DNA of 64,000 bases from Rhypophila decipiens (Eukaryota; Ascomycota; Sordariomycetes; Sordariales; Naviculisporaceae), in contig MU858224.1 of NCBI GenBank assembly GCA_033297075.1, forward strand, positions 1 to 64,000, in the 5' to 3' direction. Shown here piece by piece: positions 40,901 through 53,325 of this stretch. How positions within the stretch are numbered: the stretch's first letter is position 1; every line of letters starts with the position of its first letter. Both the position numbers and the translations under genes were made by a program. Below the pieces are notes generated by a model. It saw nothing but the letters and a program-made list of their open reading frames with translations, did not search any database and was not told the origin of the DNA.

Positions 40901-43900
40901 CATCCGCTTCGCTAAAGTCGCCGAATGAGACGGCGAACCTTGGACGAGATCGGACTAGACGCAACTATCAAGACTTCAGCCGGATCAGCAGCTGGCTTTG
41001 CTTCTCATCGAACGACACTTTCTTGGTTTTCAGGTGAATGGGCCAGCGTTGGGAAAGAAGAAGCACGCTAAAGCAAGACACTGCCAACCTCTTTCGGCTG
41101 GATCTTGAACTGCTGCGAGATCTAACACTTGATAGGACGGCGGATTTGTGTCGATTCTGGGGTAAACATGGTGCTTGTCCGGAATTGGGATGGCGCGATG
41201 GGTTTGTCTTTATTGAAAGCTAATCTCGATCGGGCAGTAATATTAGGTGGGGCAATTGCAGACGCCGGAGCATTTCAGGTTAGACCGGTATTTTAGCGTT
41301 CCGCCCCGGTCGGCCCAGGTCGGCAGACCGGCGAGCTTGATGAATTCCAGCAGGTCATGCTCCGTTGTCAATCCAGCCCCGCTAACCAACCCTCTCCCGA
41401 CTCCCGAGCGAGTCCGATGCTGCCATGTCATTTTGATGCTACTCCTACAGGAGCAACGACTCAATTGGAGACACATGGTGAGAGCCCATCGGGGCGAATA
41501 GCTTCATTTGAGAAAAATTTCTTCCACGTTGCGCCCATATACGGCCCTTCTCGCTTGAGCCATTGCAAAGCGCAAAAATGCTGTGCTCGACTCTGCCCCC
41601 ATGCAGCGTAAATTAACGACGTCTCCGATACTCGGCATACCCAGTTGGAATGGGACTGACTGCATGAAAGCTGCCACGCTGAGTTCCTGTTTGAAATTTT
41701 CGCTCTCATCTTTCATATGATTGTTTGTGTAGCAGGTTTTCACCTTGTCGGCGGTCCAGCCCGGCTCAAGGTCACCGACATGGAGTCTGCCGCCGGAAAG
41801 GAGACTATCACCATACTAAAAGGTCGAGACCGGCTCATTCTTTCAAGACTATCACAGGTCTCCTGACACGCCTGATGACATGGTTCTCGGAACTACTGCT
41901 GCAGTGTTGGACTAGACCAGCAAGTATAGTACAACATTGAACAACACAAAGGGATGTATCCGTCGACCTAAACCGTGGCCTGCTGCATCAGAATTTTTCC
42001 TAGGTTTTGATGCAATGCGAGGTGCTCCAAATGGTGTTTCCTTCTGCCATTGGGCAGCAAAAATCATGCTTCTCGACGTACTCGTCCTACTTTACCACTC
42101 ATAATGTACTTACTGCCTGTAAGCTGTCGTGTAGTTGGCCGTTTTCTGCTCTTTCAAATGCCAAGCCTGCTGCTGTGTTCCGACCCCACCTTTTCCGAAC
42201 GGTCTGGCCCTTTTCTGTTTCCCCGAAAACCTTTCACCGTTGACAACACGGCCGTGACTTGCCTCTTTGAGTTTGTCGACGACATCATTCCCGATGCCTT
42301 CTTTCTCCCCATCTTCATCGTTACTGGAGTATCTTCTCTCTCACCGGAGCATTGCCTGATTGGCTGTTTGGTCAGGCAGAGATCAGACGTGGATATACTC
42401 TGAACTCTAATTGTATCAGTCAGCCATTTTCTCTGGCTGATGTGCCCCTTCCTTAGGTACTTGCTTGCCAAGAACCATGACATACCTACACTAATCAAGA
42501 GGCAAGGTCGAAAGACAAGTACAATGTGGTGTGCTAACGAGAAACAAACAAAAGAGATCGGACCAGGAAGCAAAACCACGACGGCGAGGGTGACGAAGGC
42601 TTCACGACCTGCATACGGGAAACCACAAAGAGACATGATTCAACATTGGCCCGGACAGCAACATCTATTTTCTTTGAGCCGAGGGAAGGACCCTTTTTCA
42701 GCAATATGTATACCAAGGCACCTACATACTGATAGTCTTCTTGTGCGTCCTACCTTCTCCAACGAGGAAGAGGCATAATTAGACGACCCGACCACTTTGA
42801 CGCACTTGCTGCGGGTGGTAATTGGCTGAGTGACACTTTGCTCGCGGATAGGGCATGAATGAGCCTGTCTTGCTGTTCTGGGTAAGCCGAGCGATATACC
42901 ATATTGCCTCTCACTTCTCACGATATTCTCAAGCTATTGGAAGTACCCCGAGTAGAGTGTGTACTGCCATGGAGTTCAACTCCAATGGCCAGGAAGGACC
43001 AACAATGCAACGCTCCCGCTAGAATTCACCAGTCCCAAGCCTAATGGTGGCGCCATCCATCATATTGATGATAATCTACAGGCCACAGACAGACAGACGT
43101 CAGAGTGACCGTTGTATATCGCAGGAAGCATGCAAAGAGGAATGGAGACGAGATGATCTATAAAGTATACTTTTGTTGGCACTCTAATATCCGACATGGC
43201 TCCTTTATAGGGAGGCGAAAACAATGCCTAACTCAGATCGCAAAATCTGCTCTCCAATCTCGTTCCAAGCCGTTCCGTCCTGCTTTGCAGAGTTGCTCTC
43301 GAAGATACTGCGGCCGGCCGAACAAGGCACATATGCATCACGAAAATGGATGAATATGGAGACAGACGGCAGGAACACATTGCTGCAGGTCCTTCTCTCC
43401 CTTCGGCCCCCTTCTCCTGCTTTTCAACAGAAAGTAAACACGGGCTGTAAAGAAGATGACCGGGAATATCAGATCATGTCAAGGGGTGAAGAAGTGAAAA
43501 TAAGGCAAGGCTCGACAGATCCTCCCGTCGTTCCCGATTGCACAGTAATAGCTGGCCTGGGATATACTTTGGTGGATCTCCAGGCAGCGCCAGCGAGATG
43601 CACAACTGTTGCTTTCTTGCTTGCTGGCTGGACGAATACGGATACGTGGAGATGATACAGACCACTCCATTCGCTTGCCTCCCATTCAAGACACCAATGA
43701 AAGCGGGCCAAATGATGGCCGTTCTTGCTCGTGCTTACAGTTTGTCTGGGCGCTTGTCGTGTGCACTCTCGTGGGAATTTTCTAATATACCCTTTGGTAT
43801 TGTATGCGTCGTCGTTGTCGGAGAGAGACAAAGTCGCATTGTACTTGTATGAAGAGAAGAGGAAACACCAGATTCATTCATTCAGACACGGGCGCTATCT

Positions 43901-44578
43901 TGCTAGCGCCCCTTTTCCATGGGAACTTGAGGTTACGGCAAGGTTTGTGATGGCTCGATCGAGACCGAATACTAGACCAAGAACGAACTGGACAGATTCG
44001 TTCAGAGGTGCATTGCATGCCGCTTGACCTGCAGTTCATTGCCTGTTCACGCACCCCGTCACGATACTCGACACACGACACGAGAACGCGTTGTGATGAA
44101 CAAAGGAAAGCGGAAGAGAGGAGAAGCCGGGGTTGGAGTGCACACGTCCACCCGGACCGTTTACGCCGCCGACAAAGACGAGAATTCGCCATCGACATGG
44201 TTCACGATAGTTTATCTTCGGCCCCTTGTTGTTTTGTTTCCTTGTCTGGTTGTCGTCTTGTCTCACAAAGGCCCCTCCTCCCACATCCCGAGCCCCTTGT
44301 ACACTGTACGTACCAAATGTACGGTATCCGTACGCAACTGCTTTTTCTTTCTTTTCGCGTTGCTTTCATCACATTCGATCGCATTCGTTATACTCCGTAA
44401 GAGTTGATATTTCTGAACAACACTGGACAGGGGCAGACGGTACTTGCCGAATACAACCAAAGTCGAGCAAATTTGGAAGAATCCGAGGCGTCCCCGTTTC
44501 TGCCAAGTCGTTTTCGAACGATGGACTTGGAATCGTGTAACAATCTCGATCCTCGACAGTAAACCCAGACTTGGGCCC

Positions 44579-44960
44579 CATCTCTTTGACTGTGAACGAA
44601 GCCAAACAAGAGCCACCCCCCCACGTGACTGGACTCTACTTTTCTGGACTTACTAACCAGATTCGGCCAGTTCTTGGCACCACAACAATCAATACTAGTT
44701 AACTGGTTCAAATGCGATTTTTTCGCTCTCTTTTGCTCTTTTTTCAAATGTTCTAATTGAATGATACTACATTACTAGCTTTTGGCCATTTTTATTGCGA
44801 ATTGCAGAACCTAGAAGTGACTTGAATTTGTATAGCAGTTATGATGTACCATTTGTACTGCCAAGGAGAGTGGGTCGAATGCAAGAAGTTTAATTGGTGT
44901 AAACCGTGTCACGTGGGGGGGGGTGGCTCTTGTTTGGCTTCGTTCACAGTCAAAGAGATG
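44579..44960. repeat. long inverted repeat, 51/53-bp arms, 278-bp spacer
   Basis: The left arm (44579-44629) begins CATCTCTTTGACTGTGAACG and ends with a C7 run and CACGTGAC. The right arm (44908-44960) is its reverse complement with a G9 run. The only difference is the homopolymer length, so the arms are otherwise identical. No direct flanking repeat is evident. It may be a young MITE without a visible target duplication, or a fold-back structure. Each inner arm end carries a CACGTG hexamer. Confidence 0.85.
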
Positions 44961-46408
44961 CCGAGCACATCGTCGACTACACTATCGCCATCATGGACAG
45001 TCCGTCTCGTGGTGTCTCACTTTCACACTTACAAGGTATCCGTGATACACACTTCGGATTAATGCTGCCACCAAAGTGACAAAGCGGTTTCCTCCGAGCC
45101 CGACTGAAGGTACACAGAAAGAAGTCGCCAAACCAGAGGGGCAACGCGCGTTGCTGTGAGATGGACATGTACCAAGGTACACGCCTCCTCGAAACGTTCT
45201 CACTTTGATGTGTCGTGTGCGTGTAACAGTTGCCGGGCAAAGTCGGCTTTTCTCACTATCAGCCGCCCCTTTTCTTGGGCTGCGTCCTGCGTGCAATTCA
45301 TACAGCCCCTCCATTTATATGTCAAAAGACGGGCCATAAACTTCATCAGCTCAAGCCGCCTCCCTTCCGACATACCTCCGGACATTTTGAAGTGAGACAG
45401 ACGTTGAGCCTGTCATGAGAATAGCCCATGGGCGAGACATCAATACGGGAAATAGTACACTTATTAGGAGACATATACAGCAGGTCAGGACTGAAGAGGC
45501 TATGCATATCATCGTCATCATTATTCACCATCAGCATCACTGATGATCCTGCCACCACAGGAGGAGGGACGCCAAAAAGTTAAAACACAAACGAGGGGCA
45601 ACTGCTAGACCCATTAGGGTTAGATTCCGTTAGAATTTAGTGTACACTACCAAGACACGTGCAAAAAGCACAGACAGCATCACGGAATCACACTTCCCAC
45701 GCTCAGGATCTCGAGCCTGGTTGGCGAGCCAGCAGCCACACTGAATTTACCCAGGCTACACTAACACGACGGGCTGAACCGATTGGTATCGATTCTTACT
45801 GGTAGGAGCAATCGGTGCAGTGTCCCATTCATGGAAAGTGATGAGAATGGCGGAGGAAGATCCAAAAACGCACAGAACCACTGATGATGATTTCTCCGAG
45901 AGAATGGGTTCGGTGGCCGTCATAGCCGTCTTGGCTCCCATCTGCTTGACGCCCGCCATCACAAAAACCCAAAAGAGGCTGTTGCGAGGACGTGAAGCAA
46001 GCTTGTCTGTTGAATTGATATTTCGAACTTGCACAACAACCAACCACTCCCCAGCTATCAACGACGACAGAGATAGAACAGATTAGAAACATCGACAACG
46101 AAGGGCAAGACATGCAAAACGGGCCCACCACTAACAGTGAACCGCCCGGCCAATCAAATCGACCTCGTCTCTGCCAGGGATACGATAAGCCCTCCACTCC
46201 CCTTTCTATCCACACATACCCCATAACCAATTTTCTCGCAGCCACTCTGTTCAATGCTACCCAACCTTCGTTCACTTTTTTTGTTGCTTGCCAAGAACAA
46301 GGGCTCCATCCAGAGACCCCACCAAGGTACCCACCAGAGTGCGATGCACTTTGGATCATTTTTGCTTGGCAATTCAACCTGCTCACTCACCACAGACTTG
46401 GCACGTTA

Positions 46409-46562
46409 GTGTAAAAATGGGGTGTGAAATCCTGCTGTCGGTATTCTGAATGAGTACTGAAAAGACCCTGTCTACTGTTAAGAAGAAAGTCATCAGTACC
46501 CTAAAAGACTAGCAGTGGTGGCAGAACATCCGGTATCTGAAATCACACCCCATTTTTACACC
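46409..46562. mobile_element. 154-bp MITE with TA target-site duplication (Tc1/mariner-like)
   Basis: The left end is GTGTAAAAATGGGGTGTGA (46409-46427), and the right end is its exact reverse complement within TCACACCCCATTTTTACACC (to 46562), which has one extra outer base. TA lies directly outside each end (46407-46408 and 46563-46564), as expected for Tc1/mariner (Fot1/pogo) elements. Inside the TIRs, shorter similarities continue (GTACTGA near both arms). There is no coding capacity, so it is non-autonomous. Confidence 0.75.
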
Positions 46563-48194
46563 TACATGCTTGGCTCTGCATCGACAGTTTTTTTTGTGTG
46601 CGTTGCTCTCAATGTTGGGCGTTGGGCAAGCCAGTCCTTGTCTGTCCTACGTCAAGTCTCCTGGCCCGTGCGTTTCCCGCCCCCTGTAACCATGTCTTTG
46701 GTTATTATTCACGCCGTCACATCCTTCTTTTTTGATTCTCCTGTCTTATTCTGTTTGAATTGGCAGATCGTGTGTGTTCATGTTGCTCCGGCGCCTTCAC
46801 AGAAGCCAGAATACCGCCGGTACTCCCGTACATGTACGTATCCTGTATCAACTTTGATGCCGGGGTTTCTCAATGGCACCGGCCGGGCGATGCGGTGGTC
46901 ATTTACCACACTTTAAAGACCCCTCAAACTATCACGGAAACGGGCAGCCTGGGGTCATTTGTCTGTGCATCAATAATACCTGAGCTAGTCTATAATCGAG
47001 GACCCGGACGGCGGCAGGAGATGGGCGAACAGGTCAAGAGGAGGCAGAAGGGAAATTGCAATGGTCCATCGTCGTACTGATTGAAAAAGTAGATATGTTG
47101 ACCATGAGGTCCCGTGTCATTCCCAGCCTGGTTTTGATGTTTTCTTCTTTTTTTCCACACACCACACCACCATCAGCAAATTTGGTTTATTCTGTCCCTG
47201 ACAGACGGTGAAATGTCGGTGCAGGCGTCTTTCAGCCTTTGCCCGAGGCACTGACACCTTTGCCTTGGCGATGTCAGACGGGCCTGGGTCTTTTGACAAC
47301 CTCGTGTGGCTAGCCCGCCATTTTCTGAGCGTCTGAGACCTCCGTTGACATCTTTCAAACCATCCAAATTCCTGGACCAGCTATTATTACTATTATTCTT
47401 CGTCCCGTCGTCGTTGGTCAAAGGACAGAAGAAAGCGAGCGAGCCACCGACTCCCGGCTTGGGACTTGGGCTCCTTTGGCGGGGGTAGAGAGTTTCTGGC
47501 AAGGCCGGTCTGTTGGGCTACTGTGTATTGTACTTGGTGGGGTGACTTTGTTGTCACTCTGTGGCCCACCCAAAGCTGCATCGAGGCAGGTATCTTTTCA
47601 CTGTACGCGAAGCACGGTGCTCCCGACTGGTCAAGTACTGCAGGAGGTACCCTACTGTATCCGTACCTGCTCGCCTCGAGAAATCATCGACCCACACCCT
47701 GGGGCCACACCACCACTTTCCAGCACCGACGCCGCAGACACACGCAGCACCCAGCCAGCACCCCAGCACCCAGTCCACCAATATCAGCCACCGGAGCAGT
47801 CCAGCGGCACCCTATCTTCCCAGCACCAGCCAAACCTCTCCCCATCCGCTTTTTTACACCAAAAAGTGCTTTCTCCAACACACATCCACCTCCTTCGACT
47901 GGGTCCACTCCGTTATTTCGTCGCTTGTCAAGCTTGTCTCCAAAGCCTCTCCGGCCACTTCTTACGGTTGTCTCTTCATATATTTTTATGCTTTATACCC
48001 TATTTTCCACAATCTGGTTCGTATAACTGGATCACAACTGTCCCGCGCCATGGCTATCTGATTGTACGCCCCAAAAAAGCCAATCAGTCAATCGATCAAT
48101 GCCGCCGAGCCCCTCCTTCGCCCCGACCTAAGCGTTATCGACGAGCCGACCCGGACCACTCCCGAAAACCGCCAACTCTAGTCGTCGTTACAGC

Positions 48195-48347
48195 ATGAAG
48201 GCACGCCCACGAGACGATCATTCAATCCCTCACAATGGAGCCTCACCAGCCGCACTCGCAGCCTCACTCCCGGTCGGCGCATCCCCATCTTCACCAGATT
48301 CAACCGCCACCGCCGCTCTCGCACATCCCGCCCCGAACTTCCAATAG
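48195..48347 (+). other. overlapping uORF (50 aa) on the kinase mRNA leader
   Basis: An ATG 40 bp upstream of the kinase start opens a +1 frame (MKARPRDDHSIPHNGASP...) that runs past the kinase ATG at 48235 and stops at a TAG at 48345-48347. Ribosomes using it could not re-initiate at 48235, so it would lower kinase translation unless leaky scanning occurs. Its ATG context (CAGCATGA) is weaker than that of the kinase ATG (CACAATGG). Confidence 0.5.
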
Positions 48348-51300
48348 CACGCCGGTCTCGTCGCCGGGACTGTTCAGCCCGACTCATCCCCGTTCGACCA
48401 TGTCACTACCGAGTCAGCAGATACACTCTGAGAGCGCTACTCCCCTTGGCTCGGGCGCATCAAATAGTCCTTATCTGCATCCTTTGCAGACACACAAAGT
48501 TCGAGAGTAAGTCGTTCCTCCTCACCGCCTGACCTCAATCATTCATTTCGGTGATGCCTCTCCCGACTTGGGCCGAGCGGGGCATCTGGCACCACCCGAC
48601 ACTAACTAAACCTGTTGCTGTGTAGAACGCACAAGGCAAACGTCGAACATGACTACACGACTGGCAGAAAGCTCATCAACCATTATGAGATCATTGAAGA
48701 GCTCGGGAGGGGCATGCACGGCAAAGTCAAGCTCGCCCGGAACTTGGAGACTGGAGAAAATGTGGCCATCAAGATCATCCCGAGGTTTTCTAAGAAACGT
48801 CGTCTGGGGAAGGTCACCGCCATGTCGGCCCAAGACAAGAGCAAGCGGGAAATTGCCATTCTCAAAAAGATTAGACATCCGAACGTCGTCGCCCTTCTCG
48901 AGATCATCGATGACCCCGAGCTGAAGAAGATTTACATGGTTCTCGAACACGTCGAGCTGGGAGAAATAGTGTGGAGAAAGAAGGGCATTCCTATCATCGC
49001 CGGCTACGAGCGGAGACGTGTGGAAAAGGGGGCGCGAGGTGAAGAGATGGAAACTCCCGAGGAGCTACAGTACGGCAGACTGTTGGAGCGTAGACATGCA
49101 GACAAGGACAGGAAACGGGCAAACATGCTGCGTGCCCAAGGCAGCCAGGGCGATTATTGGAGCCTGGAACACGGGCCCACGACCTATGACGACGACAACG
49201 ATTCGTTCTCTCATTCTTATGGACGGCAGATTCCTTCGCTCCCAAGCTCACGAGCAGGATCAAGGGCGACCTCGCGGGCGCCCTCGCGCACACATTCGGC
49301 TCGGTCGCTGTCTCAGGCTGCCTCCAGCTATCCTAACGATCCGGCATTCGTGCCCATCCCCGACGAGGAAGACATGGAAACACCAGGCCCCCTGAGATCG
49401 AATCCACTGTCCTCGTCAGTGCTGGACGGGCCGTTTCATGCACCCTACTCGGACGATCCTATGCTTAGGGGACGATCTCCGAGCATGGCTGACTCCATCA
49501 TCTCCCACATGTCCTCGCTCGACTACCACAACAGGCCCATTGATCCATACACGGATGACTTTTCGTACGTACCGTGCTTCACCATTGAGAAAGCAAGGCA
49601 GGCGTTTCGTGACACGGTGTTGGGTTTGGAATATCTCCATTACCAAGGAGTCATCCACCGCGATATCAAGCCCGCGAATCTGCTCTGGACCAAGGACCAC
49701 AGAGTGAAGATCTCGGATTTCGGAGTTTCATACTTTGGGCGCCCCGTCCGCGATGGGGAGCCTGACGAGACGATATCCGAGTCTGAAGCGCGTGATTTTG
49801 ACAATGATTTGGAGCTCGCCAAGACGGTTGGAACACCTGCCTTCTTTGCCCCCGAGCTCTGCTATACCGACTCATACGGCGACAAGAGCCAGCCCCAGCC
49901 AAAGGTGACGGAGCAGATCGATGTCTGGTCCTTGGGTGTCACTCTCTTCTGCATGATTTTCGCTCGCATTCCGTTCATGGCAGACGACGAGTGGCAGATG
50001 TTCAAGAAGATCGCAACCGAGGAGGTATACATCCCCAAGCAGCGACTCATGCCTGTCGACCCTTTCACAAAGCCGGCCGAAAAGTCGCTGTACACACGCA
50101 CGAATCGCCCGCCATATCGCGACGATGGTGTCCTGGTTTATGAGGATGTCGGGGAGGACCTCCGTGACCTCATCTCAAAGATGCTCGTCAAAAATCCAGA
50201 AAAGAGAATACGCCTCAGGGACGTAAAGAGGCACAAGTGGGTGACGACGGGTCTCGATAATGTCGTCGGTTGGTTGGATGATACCGACCCTTCGAGGAAG
50301 CTGTCTGGGAGAAAGATTCAGGTCGACGATAAGGAAGTCGCCCATGCCGTCGTTCCCCTCACGCTTTTGGAGCGGGCCAGGTCCGCTGTCAAGAAGGCTG
50401 TCGGAAAGGTTATGCATCCCCGAGGAGACCGTGCCGAAAGCGTCTCGTCTAGAAGACGGGCCACCAGTAGCGCTGCCAGTTCTGCGGGCGAGAGTCCAGT
50501 CAGTGGCTTGAACACACCCTATTCACGCGACGCCCGGCGGAAAAGCATCCGGCCGGAGGATTATTTCACCAATCTTTCCCAGCCGGCCGAGCATCCCTTG
50601 ACGCAGCACATAACCGCCAGTCCTCACCAGTCCCCTGCAGATGAGGCACCGGCTTCGGCTGCCCCTCATTCCTCAACCTCGCTCAGTGCTGCCACTTCTC
50701 GAAGACTCTTTGACCTGTTTGCCGACCCTAAGGACGATGTCCCTGATCGGCCGGTCCGCGCATTGCCTCCAAGGACGCCAGGTCGTCATGCCCACCATCA
50801 CTCTGTTTCGAATGCCTTTCTGAGCCTGACTGCCACCCCGAACGAGGCTCGGACGATGCCCCCGACACCGATGTTTGACGGCCCGTCTGACGATCCCAGC
50901 GCTGCCTTGAGAAAGGCTCGTGATGTGAGACCGGCTTCGGACGAGTCTGGCCGGTCCAAGTCTGTGGACAGGGGATTGTTTGGGAACAGCGATAAGCGCG
51001 CTGAACCCAAAGTCTCGTTGAGCACAGCTGTCGCGCCAGGCAACGTTCATTTCTCCCCCCGACCGGCCAAGTCGATCGCCGTGATGAACACACCAGAGAC
51101 TGCTGTCGTGCTGCCCTGGACGGCCACTCCTGCTTCAAGTCATCTCACAGGCTACCAACACACGCAGCCAAAATCAGACCCCAATATCTACGATAAACAT
51201 GTTGCGCACGAGCTGGAAGAACGACCGGTGACTGCTCATCGCATCGAAAATGTGGCACAGCTCAAGTCGACGCCTGTCAACTCACCACCTTCGGCATTTT

Positions 51301-52088
51301 ATCCCCAGACACTTCCGCAAAGGGTGCGGTATTCATTTCATCAGCGCGAGGAACCGGTTGTGAAGCAACACATGGTGAATTATGCTGCTGCAGAAGTGAA
51401 CCCAACCCAAGTGCCCCTTCCACCGTCGCCTGATAGGGACACCTTCGCCGAGGGACCTCAACCGCGGTCCCGAGAAGACACGATTGTAACGACCATGTCG
51501 TCGAGTTCGACGTCTTTTGGCGCGATGACCACACCGCTTACTAGTCCTAGCGAGACTACGAGCCCACGTTACGCTATCAATCCCACTCTGGCCCGAGATG
51601 CTACGGATCAGATGCTAGCTTTCCAATCGGACCCTTCGCTACCGGCTCTTCTCAGCAGCACCAGCTCTGTCTCGGCCGACCTGGAGGGCGAATTCCTAGG
51701 CAACCCAGGAGTTGTCGGCAGGTCAGAGCTTGACACGACTGATTCGCTGACTCCGCCAGCCTTTGGCAAGGAGCCCCTTGCGGGCTTTCCTATCGAGACC
51801 CAGGAACAGATTCTGCAGGGTGCCGTGCAGCTCGACTCGCGTGGTGCACCGCTTGTCTCCAGCCACCAATACAGACATCGTCATCATCACTTTGACGACG
51901 GCGATGACAGTGACAGTGATGAGGGCTTGTGCATGGCTAAGAAGCCCAAGAAGCCCAGCAGCACTGCCTTGCAGCCACAGGGGCTGATTGGAAAAATGGC
52001 AGCTGGGACCGCAAAGAGGCGAGATACGAATGCTAGCGTGGGTAGCACGGATACTGCCAAGAAGGTTTTTGTTGATAATAGCGATTGA
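48235..52088 (+). CDS. SAK1: SNF1-activating / CaMKK-type protein kinase (SAK1), 1244 aa
   Basis: Two exons, 48235-48506 and 48626-52088; the 119-nt intron has GTAAGT, ACTAAC and GTGTAG signals. A His/Pro/Ser-rich N-terminus (1-100) precedes the Ser/Thr kinase domain, about 112-635: glycine loop GRGMHGKVKLAR (118-129), VAIK lysine about 140, HRDIKPANLLW with catalytic Asp about 437, DFG Asp about 455, and GTPAFFAPE. A Ser/Arg-rich insert of about 190 residues sits between YMVLEHVELGEIVWRKKG and the helix before the HRD. This architecture, with the RIP-like basic KKRRLGK segment after beta-3, marks the Sak1/Tos3/Elm1/Ssp1/CaMKK group, which phosphorylates the SNF1/AMPK activation loop. The 600-residue C-terminal tail is disordered with many SP/TP sites. 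Role: carbon and energy signalling. Assignment to this group is strong; which paralogue is less sure. Confidence 0.88.
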
Positions 52089-52199
52089 CTACCCCGTTGC
52101 GATGACTTTAGACGAGATGATGCACTTGGACGGATTATACTTATATAGATGAGATGAAACTGCATCTTGGTGTGTTGCATGGGAACGGAACCAAACCAT

Positions 52200-52221
52200 G
52201 GGACGAATGGGATGGGATGGG
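52200..52221 (+). repeat. G-quadruplex-type motif downstream of SAK1
   Basis: Four GGG runs are separated by 6, 2 and 2 bases (GGGN6GGGATGGGATGGG), about 110 bp after the SAK1 stop, probably within its 3' UTR. It meets the usual G3+N1-7 pattern. Confidence 0.6.
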
Positions 52222-52894
52222 ATGATATGGCTTAACGGACATGGACTATGGGATGGCAGCAAGCGTGTTGGTGTTGATTTGTATTTTGGAACCATTTTTT
52301 TTTTCTATGGTTTTTTTATTCAACTTTTATTTGTGCTTTTTTCTTGACAGAACTCTTCTCCGTCTTTTTTTGTGTTTCCGTCACTGGTGGGTGGTGTCTT
52401 GTCTCGATTTCCTTTTTCATTGCATGCATGCGAAAGAACTTTTTCATCCCCAGATATCCATCCCAACCAACCAACCAAACACACAGAACTTTACATAGCA
52501 ACTACGGCCATGCCATGCCATGCTTTGGTACGAGACGCGCGAGACGAGATGAAATCGTGTTATTATTATACTGCTCTCATTATGTTGTCATCTTTTGCGG
52601 TGTTTTGTTGTTTTTGCTTTGCAACTAGACGCATTTGGCCCATTCCTTTTGCTTGTTTCTTTTTTTTTTCTCCCCCTTTTTGCCAACTCGGTCAAGGGAG
52701 TGGGTGAGAATGAGGAATCCGGGGAGGGGTTGGATGTTATTGGAGGTTTTTCAAGTTTTCTTGTCTCTTTTATCTTGTTCTCAACCTTTTTTTAACCGGT
52801 CCTGGCGTCGCCGTCTTTTATGGTATCTCGTCGTGGTTGGCACCTTGGAAGTTTGTCATGTCATGTTCATGTCATGTCAAGTCATGTCATGGAT

Positions 52895-52913
52895 GGGTGG
52901 GTGGGTGGGTGGG
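52895..52913 (+). repeat. (GGGT)n run, strong parallel G-quadruplex motif
   Basis: Five GGG runs are joined by single T loops, preceded by a CATGT-type repeat (52852-52890). Single-base loops are the most stable G-quadruplex class. It is intergenic, about 800 bp past the SAK1 stop. Confidence 0.8.
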
Positions 52914-53219
52914 TGGCTATCTGGCAGATTAACTGCTTGCTTTTAAGTTTTCAGTTTTGGTATATTGCCATTGGTGGTGCTGGTTTTCTTTTTTTTCGAT
53001 GGTGAAGTGTGGGATGGGATGGGATGGTTTGATCTCGTCAGGATCACGGTCATGGATATGAACTCAATTGAACATGATGGTGGACGGTGGACAAGGGCAT
53101 GGGCATGGACAGGACGAACTATCAATCGCAAAATGCTGTTGCTGTCGTCTTTTGTCGTTTTTGTTCTTGCTGTCGTCTTTTTGTCGTTTTTGTTCTTGAT
53201 GTGAGTTTACGTGTATAGG

Positions 53220-53325
53220 TATGTTATGTGTGTACGTGTTCGGCATGTATGTATGTACGTGTTCGGCATGTATGTATGTTTGTATGTATGTATGTACGAT
53301 TGTATGTTTGTACGCATGTATGTCT
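53220..53325. repeat. GTATGTAT/GTACGTG minisatellite
   Basis: The array contains a duplicated unit of about 29 bp (GTACGTGTTCGGCATGTATG plus flank, twice) and then simple GTAT repeats. No gene is involved. Confidence 0.75.

Larger units (their letters stand above)
32435..48234. other. 15.8-kb gene-poor region
   Basis: I checked every longer frame here. None has a recognisable domain, a convincing signal peptide or codon continuity across plausible introns, and many of the longest begin at GTG or TTG. The region is dotted with TACC/GGTA-type microsatellites, an AT-richer patch at about 33.3-34.0 kb, a pol-III-like locus, a long inverted repeat and a MITE (listed separately). The last few hundred bases (about 47.9-48.23 kb) are probably the leader of the kinase gene. 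A long non-coding RNA cannot be excluded. Confidence 0.5.

Noticed and set aside
47466..48198. 186- and 240-codon frames just upstream of SAK1
   Set aside because: Pro/Ser-rich readings of a C-rich leader in several frames at once; better explained as the SAK1 promoter and 5' UTR.
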